Below the pieces are notes generated by a model that had not been told where the DNA came from, did no database searches, and saw only the letters and a list, made by a program, of their open reading frames with translations. The position numbers and the translations under genes are program-made. Below, in pieces: positions 17,386 to 24,038 of a stretch of 64,000 nt of DNA; the first letter of the stretch is position 1; each line of letters starts with the position of its first letter. The stretch comes from Alphaproteobacteria bacterium (GTDB lineage: Bacteria; Pseudomonadota; Alphaproteobacteria; ATCC43930; CGMCC-115725), in contig JAGWON010000002.1 of assembly GCA_028871055.1 (NCBI GenBank), positions 124,001-188,000 on the forward strand. The letters are read 5' to 3'.

Positions 17386-18018
17386 GTGATCGTTGCAGGC
17401 GTCTTGCTGGCGGGCGGGTTGTCGCGGCGCATGGGCGGCGGCGATAAATCCCTCCGCGTCCTGGCCGGAGCGACCATCCTCGAGCGCGTGATCGCGCGCG
17501 CGCGGTCGCAGGTGGTTGCACTGGTACTGAACGCCAACGGCGATCCGGCGCGCTTCGAAGATTACGGCCTGCCGGTGGTTGCGGACAGCATACCCGACTT
17601 CGCCGGGCCGCTCGCCGGCGTGCTCGCCGGGCTCGATTGGGCGGCGGCGAGTGTCGCCGGCGCCACGCATGTCGCCAGCTTCGCCACCGATGCGCCGTTC
17701 CTGCCGGCCAACCTGGTCGCGCGGCTGGCCGACGCGGTGAAAGACGGGCGCCACGATCTCGCCTGCGCGGCGTCCGACGGCCGCAGCCATCCGGTCTTCG
17801 GCCTGTGGCCGTTGGCGTTGCGCGAGGATTTGCGGGCGGCGCTCGGCGCCGGAATGCGCAAGGTCGATCAATGGACGGCGCGCCATCGTCTGGCCGTCGT
17901 CGAATTCGCGGCCCGGCCCTATGATCCGTTCTTCAACGCCAATACGCCGGACGATTTGAGCGAAGGCGAGCGGGTCAGCCGCGCGGCGGACGCGGCCCGG
18001 CGGACCGTGCCGGGCTAA
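17386..18018 (+). CDS. mobA: Molybdenum cofactor guanylyltransferase
   Basis: Protein of 210 residues with a GTG start. It transfers GMP to Mo-molybdopterin, giving the guanine dinucleotide form used by the DMSO-reductase superfamily. The nucleotide-binding start VLLAGGLSRRMGGGDKSL, FATDAPFLP (metal-binding Asp), and the late FFNANTPDDL (usual FxNxNTPxD) are all present. It is therefore the direct maturation partner of the bis-MGD enzyme at 13219-15978. Confidence 0.93.
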   Translation: MIVAGVLLAGGLSRRMGGGDKSLRVLAGATILERVIARARSQVVALVLNANGDPARFEDYGLPVVADSIPDFAGPLAGVLAGLDWAAASVAGATHVASFATDAPFLPANLVARLADAVKDGRHDLACAASDGRSHPVFGLWPLALREDLRAALGAGMRKVDQWTARHRLAVVEFAARPYDPFFNANTPDDLSEGERVSRAADAARRTVPG

Positions 18019-18046
18019 TATCCGGACGGCGTGGGGGGAGGGAGAG

Positions 18047-18580
18047 ATGGCGCGACCGAGCTGGCGAAGCGTGGCGGCACTCGCCGTTGCCGCCTGGACG
18101 CTCGCCGCCTGCGCCGCGCCCGCGACCCACGAAGGCATGACGGCGCCGGTTGCGGCGACGGCCAAACCCAACCGGGTGCTCAAGGGCGCGATTGCGGTCG
18201 GCGACGTGACCGGCGGTGCCGCGACCGATCCCATGGCGGCGTCGCGGGTCGGCAACGGCGCGCTCCAGCAGGCGCTCCAGGATAGCCTCGCCCAGGCGGG
18301 CTATCTCGCGCCGACGCCGAAAGCCGCGCGCTACCGCCTCAACGCCACGCTGCAGGAGCTCGACCAGTCGGGCTTCACGCTCACGGCCGACGCGACCGTC
18401 AAATCGACCGTGCTCTACCGGCTGGTCGGGCGGGGCGCCAACGCCGAGTATCCGGTCACCGCGACCGGCACCGCGACCTTCCAGGATTCATCCATCTTCG
18501 AGACGCGGCTGCGCATCGCCAACGAGCGGTCGATCCAGGCGAATATCGAGCAACTACTGAAACAGCTGCACGCGTTCTGA
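18047..18580 (+). CDS. Lipoprotein of unknown function
   Basis: Protein of 177 residues. The N-terminus is a lipoprotein signal (hydrophobic AALAVAAWTLAAC, lipobox L19-A-A-C22). The mature part contains alternating strand-like segments (YRLNATLQELDQSGFTLTADATVKSTVLYRLV) and ends in an amphipathic helix (IQANIEQLLKQL). A strong ribosome-binding site (GGGGGGAGGGAG) precedes the ATG. I do not recognise a named family. It lies between mobA (28-base gap) and chpT and may share either transcript. Confidence 0.75.
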   Translation: MARPSWRSVAALAVAAWTLAACAAPATHEGMTAPVAATAKPNRVLKGAIAVGDVTGGAATDPMAASRVGNGALQQALQDSLAQAGYLAPTPKAARYRLNATLQELDQSGFTLTADATVKSTVLYRLVGRGANAEYPVTATGTATFQDSSIFETRLRIANERSIQANIEQLLKQLHAF

Positions 18581-18694
18581 GCGCGGCGCAGATGCGTCGG
18601 CCGCGCACGAGTCGCCGGTGCCTGCCTCCGCGCAAGCGAGGGCATGGCGCGATCGTTGCCGCGAATCGGTCCGGCATTATACGGTGCCCGCCGA

Positions 18695-19294
18695 ATGCAG
18701 GTCGAATTCCGCGTGCTCGAATTGCTCGCCTCGCGGCTCTGCCACGAGCTCATCAGCCCGGTCGGCGCGATCAACAACGGCATCGAGCTGCTGAGCGAGG
18801 GCGATTCCGGTTTCGTGCGCGACGCCACCGCGCTGATCGGCCAGAGCGGGCGGCGTGCGGCGGCGCGGCTGCAATTCTATCGCTTCGCCTATGGCGCGGG
18901 CAGCGTCGGCGGCGGTGTGCCGGAGCCCAAGGCGCTGGTCGCCGGCCTGCTCGACGGTGGCAAGGTGCACTGCAACTGGCCCGCGTCGCTCGATGCGCTG
19001 CCGGCCGAATGGCAGAAGCTCGCCTGCAACCTGATGCTGCTCGCGGTCGAGGCTCTGCCGCGCGGCGGCACGGTAACGCTGGCGCGCGAAGGCAAGGGCG
19101 TGGCCGCGATGGTGGCGAGCGAGACGGTGAACCTGACGCCGGAGATGAAGGCGGCGCTGGCGCCGGCAGCCGAGGTGGCGACGCTCACCGCGCGCACCGT
19201 GCACGCCTATTTCACGGCGCGCTATGCCGAGCGTGTCGGCGCCCGGCTGACGCTGACCGAGGCCGACAAGCGGGCGACGTTCACCGTGACCTGA
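18695..19294 (+). CDS. chpT: ChpT-family histidine phosphotransferase
   Basis: Protein of 199 residues from the ATG at 18695 (an in-frame ATG at 18644 would add 17 residues lacking family support). The N-terminal four-helix part carries the phosphorylatable His17 in RLCHELISPVGAINNGIELL. The C-terminal part resembles a degenerate kinase ATPase fold, as in Caulobacter ChpT, which passes phosphate from CckA to CtrA and CpdR. Location next to ctrA, with cckA 13 kb away, supports this role. Confidence 0.9.
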   Translation: MQVEFRVLELLASRLCHELISPVGAINNGIELLSEGDSGFVRDATALIGQSGRRAAARLQFYRFAYGAGSVGGGVPEPKALVAGLLDGGKVHCNWPASLDALPAEWQKLACNLMLLAVEALPRGGTVTLAREGKGVAAMVASETVNLTPEMKAALAPAAEVATLTARTVHAYFTARYAERVGARLTLTEADKRATFTVT

Positions 19295-19320
19295 AATCGC
19301 TGCAATTCCGCCGTGCGTGC

Positions 19321-19429
19321 TTCGAGACGCGCTGCTATGCAGCGCTCCTCAGCATGAGGCCGGTTTCTTAATGGCATTATGGAGAATATCCTCAGCCTGA
19401 GGAGGCCGTGGAGCGGCCGTCTCGAAGGC
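19321..19429. repeat. Intergenic palindrome, family D (TTCGAGACG...CTCCTCAGCATGAGG...CCTCAGCCTGAGGAGG...GTCTCGAA)
   Basis: Outer arms TTCGAGACG and CGTCTCGAA enclose two CCTCAG-type arms (CTCCTCAGCATGAGG and CCTCAGCCTGAGGAGG). It occupies part of the 241-base gap between convergent chpT and ctrA. No other full copy was seen in this window. Confidence 0.65.
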
Positions 19430-19461
19430 CGCAGGTTGCCGATCCAGCGTCCATCTGAAAC

Positions 19462-19489
19462 AAAAACGGCGGCGCGTTCTGCGCCGCCG
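19462..19489 (-). terminator. Rho-independent terminator of ctrA
   Basis: A perfect 9-bp stem (CGGCGGCGC/GCGCCGCCG) with a 5-base loop, followed on the minus strand by five T residues. It lies about 46 bases after the ctrA stop codon. Confidence 0.85.
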
Positions 19490-19535
19490 TCCGAATATCC
19501 CCCGGATACTCCCCCCGGAAAAGGGACAAAGGAAA

Positions 19536-20261
19536 TCAGGCTTTGACTGCGACCCTCACGGTCTCGCTGGCGACCGGCTCGGCGGCCAACGGATCGCGCA
19601 GCACGTAGCCGCGGCCCCACACGGTTTCGATGTAGTTGGCGCCGCCGGTGGCATTGGCGAGCTTCTTGCGCAGCTTGCAGACGAACACGTCGATGATCTT
19701 GAGCTCGGGCTCGTCCATGCCGCCGTAGAGATGGTTGAGGAACATCTCCTTGGTCAGCGTCGTGCCCTTGCGCAGGCTCAGGAGTTCGAGAATACCGTAC
19801 TCCTTGCCGGTCAGGTGCAGCGGCGCGCCTTCGGCCTCGACGGTGCGGCTGTCCAGGTTGACCGTGAGCTTGCCGGTGCGGATCACCGATTCCGAATGGC
19901 CCTTGGCGCGGCGGACGATCGCCTGGATGCGGGCGATCAGCTCGCGGCGGTCGAACGGCTTGCCGAGGAAGTCGTCGGCGCCGAAGCCGAGGCCCTTGAT
20001 CTTGTTGTCGAGCTCGGCGAGCCCGGACAGGATCAGGATCGGCGTGCGCACCCGCGCCGCGCGCAGGCGGCGGAGCACCTCGTAGCCGTCGATATCCGGC
20101 AGCATGAGGTCGAGCACGATGATGTCGTAATCGTAGAGTTTGCCGATCTCGAGACCGTCCTCGCCGAGGTCGGTCGTGTCGCAAATAAAGCCCTCGCTCT
20201 TGAGCATCATGTCGATGCTGGCGGCGGTGGCTGAATCATCCTCGATCAGAAGCACGCGCAT
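19536..20261 (-). CDS. ctrA: Cell-cycle master response regulator CtrA
   Basis: Protein of 241 residues. The receiver begins [17 protein letters not shown] and carries the acceptor Asp51 in [16 protein letters not shown], the same position as in Caulobacter. [32 protein letters not shown] is nearly diagnostic of CtrA. The OmpR-type DNA-binding domain spans about 125-230 ([25 protein letters not shown]). The ATG at 20261 has GGAGG upstream; a TTG two codons earlier is ignored. CtrA represses replication initiation in some species and activates motility and division genes after phosphorylation through CckA and ChpT, both encoded here. Confidence 0.97.
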   Translation of the reverse strand: MRVLLIEDDSATAASIDMMLKSEGFICDTTDLGEDGLEIGKLYDYDIIVLDLMLPDIDGYEVLRRLRAARVRTPILILSGLAELDNKIKGLGFGADDFLGKPFDRRELIARIQAIVRRAKGHSESVIRTGKLTVNLDSRTVEAEGAPLHLTGKEYGILELLSLRKGTTLTKEMFLNHLYGGMDEPELKIIDVFVCKLRKKLANATGGANYIETVWGRGYVLRDPLAAEPVASETVRVAVKA

Positions 20262-20326
20262 AACCAACCTCCGACGAAGCCGACCGTTTGAGGAATAGTA
20301 ACTTTAATCATCCTTACCGAGCCGCG

Positions 20327-20341
20327 TAAAAAATCGGTTAA
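20327..20341 (-). promoter_or_regulatory. CtrA-like box upstream of ctrA (TTAA-N7-TTTA)
   Basis: On the minus strand the sequence reads TTAACCGATTTTTTA, one mismatch from TTAA-N7-TTAA, about 66 bases upstream of the ctrA ATG. It could mediate autoregulation, as for the ctrA P2 promoter of Caulobacter. Confidence 0.5.
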
Positions 20342-20457
20342 TTTTAGCTGTTCCGGAGCTTTTTTTTACCTGCTGTCCATAGTTGTGATCGAAAAGAGGC
20401 CGAGTCGGCCATAACTCTGCCATATTGCGCGACTCGAAAACGCCGAATTGTCCTGAT

Positions 20458-20472
20458 TTAACCGACGATTAA
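20458..20472 (+). promoter_or_regulatory. Perfect CtrA box (TTAA-N7-TTAA)
   Basis: TTAACCGACGATTAA matches the consensus exactly. It lies 174 bases upstream of the FliJ-like gene and 197 bases upstream of ctrA, so either or both could be controlled. The remainder of the 384-base gap 20262-20645 is AT-richer than its surroundings and has two GANTC sites (20402 and 20431), which is about chance frequency. Confidence 0.65.
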
Positions 20473-20645
20473 GCCGCATCGGGCATAATGGTCCGGTGGC
20501 GTCCAAAGGATTGAATTGGGGACCACATTCGGGCGAAAGGCCTGTGACCGGTGGTCACAAAAGTTAGCTAACGCGCAATTCGCGACCCGGGATTGGACCG
20601 GCTGATAGCCGGCCCTGAGGGTCGCGCCATGGCGAAAGCAGGGGC

Positions 20646-20981
20646 ATGAAGGCCGCTGACCACGTCGTCCAGACCTATCGACGCCAGCTCGAGGAGCGCC
20701 GCCAGGAGATCGCCGGCCTCGAGCGCCTAGCGCAAGCGCTGCGCCAGCAGCAGACGAAGATCGATCGCGAGCAGAAGGCGGCCGAGGCGGCCGGATCGTC
20801 GTCGCGCCATATCGCGGCGATGGCCGAGCGCCGCGCCCGCATCGAGCAATCGCTGGCCGAAGTCGACGTCCAGATTCGCCAGGCGCGCGACGGCCTGAGC
20901 GAGGCCTATTACGGCGTGCGCCGCTACGAGATCGCCGCCTCGGCGCGCGCCGAGCAGCAGCGCCGCCGCCACGCCGGCTGA
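20646..20981 (+). CDS. FliJ-like coiled-coil flagellar export protein
   Basis: Protein of 111 residues, almost wholly a charged coiled coil (YRRQLEERRQEIAGLERLAQALRQQQ... then RRARIEQSLAEVDVQIRQARDGL). Length and pattern fit FliJ, the flagellar export stalk/chaperone between the FliI ATPase and FlhA. FliJ is poorly conserved, so the call rests on shape plus the position beside ctrA and its CtrA box. No fliI is adjacent. Confidence 0.6.
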   Translation: MKAADHVVQTYRRQLEERRQEIAGLERLAQALRQQQTKIDREQKAAEAAGSSSRHIAAMAERRARIEQSLAEVDVQIRQARDGLSEAYYGVRRYEIAASARAEQQRRRHAG

Positions 20982-21001
20982 GCGCGGTCGCACCAGCTAT
21001 T

Positions 21002-21403
21002 TCAGGCGGACGATCCGGACGATCCGCTGGTGAAACCAGCCGATGAGTTCAAACTCATACGGCGCTCTACAACATCCGCAATCATCTGCTCGATTTCGTG
21101 ATTTCGCACCGCTTGGGACTTATGGCGCAGGCGGTATCCGCTTTTGCGTAAGAATAAGTTCACGACGTAAAGCGCGGTGCGCTTGTTTCCATCGATAAAG
21201 CCGTGATTGAGGGCAAGAGAATGAGTGAGCGCCGCCGCCTTGCGGGCAATCGATCGATAATAGCCGGAATAAGGGCGGGCAATCGCCGCCTCGATCGATC
21301 CGCGGTCGCGCACGCCCGGCAATCCGCCAAAAGCCAGCGCACGATCATGGGCAGCAACCGCGTCGGCCAGCTTCACCCGATAATGGCGCCTACTTGTTGG
21401 CAA
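21002..21403 (-). CDS. Doc/Fic-family death-on-curing toxin
   Basis: Protein of 133 residues with the Fic core HGFIDGNKR (residues 67-75, consensus HxFxDGNKR), preceded by the Doc-type segment VAAHDRALAFGGLPGVRDRGSIEAAI. Doc toxins phosphorylate elongation factor Tu; Fic relatives usually AMPylate. The motif ends NKR, the Fic-like form including the final Arg. The start is uncertain: TTG at 21403 overlaps the upstream gene by 14 bases; GTG at 21376 is an alternative. The overlap with a small upstream gene is the usual antitoxin-toxin layout. Confidence 0.85.
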   Translation of the reverse strand: MPTSRRHYRVKLADAVAAHDRALAFGGLPGVRDRGSIEAAIARPYSGYYRSIARKAAALTHSLALNHGFIDGNKRTALYVVNLFLRKSGYRLRHKSQAVRNHEIEQMIADVVERRMSLNSSAGFTSGSSGSSA

Positions 21404-21653
21404 GCCGCTTCAATGCCGGTCGATACGCCGATTCTGTCTGTTTGAAAATCTCGCGCCTGATGAAATCGCTGAACGACGTTGCACCAGCCCGTTCAAGGAC
21501 CGTGCTCAATTTGGCGCCGCTACGATAGCCGCTGGCAAAATCCTCGCCATAGATACCGCGCAACGTTCCAACGCGCGCATCGCCGTGCTTCCGGCGGATT
21601 TCGCCGTTCGCCTTTGCATGCGATTTCAGGCTGGAGCTCTTCTTGTGGGGCAT
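21390..21653 (-). CDS. Candidate antitoxin of the Doc-type toxin
   Basis: Protein of 87 residues, basic at the start (HKKSSSLKSHAKANGEIRRKHGD). It has a central TLRGIYGEDFASGYRSGAKLSTVLERAGATSF that could form a small DNA-binding or toxin-binding fold and a helical C-terminus (SDFIRREIFKQ). It does not resemble Phd or a standard AbrB/RHH antitoxin that I recognise. The call as antitoxin comes only from its position directly upstream of and overlapping the toxin, and its size. Confidence 0.6.
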   Translation of the reverse strand: MPHKKSSSLKSHAKANGEIRRKHGDARVGTLRGIYGEDFASGYRSGAKLSTVLERAGATSFSDFIRREIFKQTESAYRPALKRLANK

Positions 21654-21726
21654 CGGCGATTCCCCAATCGGCCTTTAATATGGCATCCGGAGGTAAAATT
21701 TACGAGCCCCGGCTTGGAATCAGCGC

Positions 21727-23172
21727 CTAGAAATTCCGATGTTGCGCGATCCAATGACGTTCCAAATTCGCGATCAGTGCCGGACTAAAATGGCAGAAGG
21801 CTTGGTCTCTCGCATAAACCGCACAATACGAGCGAAACATATCGAGCGGCTCCTGTGCCACCCGGAAGGCGCGGCGGTTGGCGGCGGCGCTGATAACGCC
21901 GGAACTTGAAAGACCTTCCACAACGCGATCGATCGCCGTATCCATCGTTCCCGGGTCCACGATTTCATCGCAGATCAGGCGACCTTCCGGGCTGTCGCAG
22001 GCAAGACGACGTTCAGACTGTATCGCCTGGCGCGCGATGCGGTCCCCGGTCAATCGCGGCAGGCGCATGTTGGCCATTCCCGGTATGATGCCTTCCTTGC
22101 GAGCGGGCAAAGTCATGAACGCATCCCGTTCCGCGATCACGTAATCCATCGTCAGCAGGAGTTGGCAGTGACCGCCGATCGCGAAGGCTTCCACGGCTGC
22201 GATCCACGGCTTCTCAATCGTGTCGCCGGTGACGTCGTCGGGCAGAGAATCCGGCCGTGCCAGGCCGCGATAGAGCTTGTGGACGAAGCCGAGGTCGCGC
22301 CGTAGGTACCAGAGATAGGGAATCCGGCCTTCATAGAGGTGCGTAAGGTTGATGCCCGCGCCGAAGACGCGGCGATCTTTATATTTGGAATGATCGACAA
22401 GGCCGCCTCTCAGCACGCCGACGCTGGTTGTTGGGTCGAGCAGTGCGATGTCGACGCAAATCTCCATGGCATTGATCGTCGTCTCGTCCTCCGCATTGAG
22501 GTAACGCGGGTTGTGGACGGTGACGACGGCCGAATGATTTTTTCGCGTGACGGAGGCCGTCTCGAGATCGAGCACGCCGCTTTTGACGAATTTCGGCAAA
22601 AGCTCGCGCGTTTCACGATGGGGAAGCAGCATGGCATGGCAGATATGATTGCCCGAACGCTCGCCCGCGAGGACGGCGGAAAGGAACAACCCCTGATCGA
22701 TTTCGACGCCTTCCTTCTCGCGCAGCGGCAAGCCGTTCTCGACTTTCAATTGCTCGGGCGTCGGCACGAGACCCGGAACGGCAACCGACGCCGCGCGCGC
22801 GAGCTCGTCGAGCCTTAGGAATTCGGACCGTTCATGAGTCAATGAATCGTAGAGCCGTTCGCCATGTGCCTTCAGGAATTGAACGCGCGCCGCGCGGGCC
22901 TGCTGCTTGATTGTGTCGGCGGCGGCCTGCTCTGCGGCGCGGCGTTGCGCCTTTTTCGGCAGGCGCGCAACGAGCGACTCCGCCAAGTGCCAATAGCGGA
23001 CAAAGATCCCGCGATCTTCGGCGAATCCGCCGGTCGTGCGTGGCTTTGATCGGTCCCAGGCGGCAACGTCGCTGCCGGCCAAACCCGCCGTCGTCAAACA
23101 TTCAAGCGAAACGTCGGCGTTCGGTCGGACGCTCAATGGGCGATCCCCCCTGGTGGGAGACGAAAGTTCCAT
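21727..23172 (-). CDS. DpgC-like cofactor-independent dioxygenase (enoyl-CoA hydratase fold)
   Basis: Protein of 481 residues. The C-terminal about 300 residues have the crotonase fold and closely follow DpgC, the (3,5-dihydroxyphenyl)acetyl-CoA 1,2-dioxygenase of glycopeptide-antibiotic producers, which uses O2 without metal or flavin. Shared stretches are HNPRYLNAEDETTINAMEI, VLRGGLVDHSKYKDRRVFGAGINL, KPWIAAVEAFAIGGHCQLLL and LPARKEGIIPGMANMRLPR. The N-terminal about 180 residues form the extra helical domain of DpgC. No DpgA/B/D or peptide synthetase is nearby, so the substrate is probably a catabolic aryl-acetyl-CoA. A GTG one codon earlier is possible. Confidence 0.8.
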   Translation of the reverse strand: MELSSPTRGDRPLSVRPNADVSLECLTTAGLAGSDVAAWDRSKPRTTGGFAEDRGIFVRYWHLAESLVARLPKKAQRRAAEQAAADTIKQQARAARVQFLKAHGERLYDSLTHERSEFLRLDELARAASVAVPGLVPTPEQLKVENGLPLREKEGVEIDQGLFLSAVLAGERSGNHICHAMLLPHRETRELLPKFVKSGVLDLETASVTRKNHSAVVTVHNPRYLNAEDETTINAMEICVDIALLDPTTSVGVLRGGLVDHSKYKDRRVFGAGINLTHLYEGRIPYLWYLRRDLGFVHKLYRGLARPDSLPDDVTGDTIEKPWIAAVEAFAIGGHCQLLLTMDYVIAERDAFMTLPARKEGIIPGMANMRLPRLTGDRIARQAIQSERRLACDSPEGRLICDEIVDPGTMDTAIDRVVEGLSSSGVISAAANRRAFRVAQEPLDMFRSYCAVYARDQAFCHFSPALIANLERHWIAQHRNF

Positions 23173-23480
23173 CACCGGAAGACTAGCTTGCGGCTACGGC
23201 GGTTGGGAAGCGGGCGTCGATCTGCTTCGAGCGTGCTTTCAGGTATATTGTCCTGTACCGATCAGAAACAACGTTCGGCAACATTATTCGAGCGCATGCC
23301 TTTCGTTCCCAGCGCCATAGATTGAGCGGTCCCGCGTAACGGTCTCGACCGACGTGTGCTCACCGATTTAAACCGAGACCGGTAGGCGGATCGGATACGA
23401 TCGGCGTAGCTTGGTGCCCGTGGTGGTGTGCGATCCGTGGCGGGCGCCGTGGAGGTTGATCAACGCGATCGAGGGGGAGG

Positions 23481-24038
23481 ATGGACAATCGTATTCGCCG
23501 CGTCGTGACGACCCATGACGCGCAGGGCAAGGCCGTCGTGCTGTTCGACGGCGCCGCACCCAACGTCAAGGTGCGCAAGGTCGGCGGCTTCGTTTCGACC
23601 CTGCTGTGGACGCTCGATACCGCACCGGCACGTTATGCGTCGTCGGAAGATTTCGGCGCGGCTGCGATCGGCACTGCGCCACTGCCGCGCGGCGCGGCCT
23701 TCCGCGTGGTCGATTTTCCGCCGCTGGCGGCCGAGCCTTCCGCTGCGGAGCAGCGCAGACTTCTCGATGAGATGGCCGTCGCACGCCATGATGCGAACGC
23801 CGAAGCGCCGCGGCACGCCTTTACCCATCGCACGAAGAGCGTCGACTTCGCCGTCGTCGTAGCCGGTGAGATTGACATGCTGCTCGACGACACAGAGGTC
23901 CACCTCCGGGCCGGCGACGTCGTCGTCCAGCAGGCCACGAACCACGCCTGGGTCAATCGCGGCACCGAAACCTGTCGCATCGCTTTCGTGCTGATCGATG
24001 CCGAGGAACCCGCCGCGTGGCGGCAGCACCGCCACTAG
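23481..24038 (+). CDS. Cupin-domain protein
   Basis: Protein of 185 residues with a single C-terminal cupin barrel: HRTKSVDFAVVVAGEIDMLLD (cupin motif 1) and LRAGDVVVQQATNHAWVNRG (motif 2, with His). The N-terminal half may add extra strands. GAGGGGGAGG directly precedes the ATG. The next gene overlaps its end by 22 bases, so they are co-translated. It is divergent from the DpgC-like gene across a 308-base region (23173-23480) in which I found no recognisable operator. It could be a small regulator or metal-binding enzyme of the same aromatic pathway. Confidence 0.8.
   Translation: MDNRIRRVVTTHDAQGKAVVLFDGAAPNVKVRKVGGFVSTLLWTLDTAPARYASSEDFGAAAIGTAPLPRGAAFRVVDFPPLAAEPSAAEQRRLLDEMAVARHDANAEAPRHAFTHRTKSVDFAVVVAGEIDMLLDDTEVHLRAGDVVVQQATNHAWVNRGTETCRIAFVLIDAEEPAAWRQHRH

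Noticed and set aside
20402-20435. Two GANTC sites as a CcrM methylation switch for ctrA
   Set aside because: Two sites in about 380 bases is close to chance frequency; kept only as a note.
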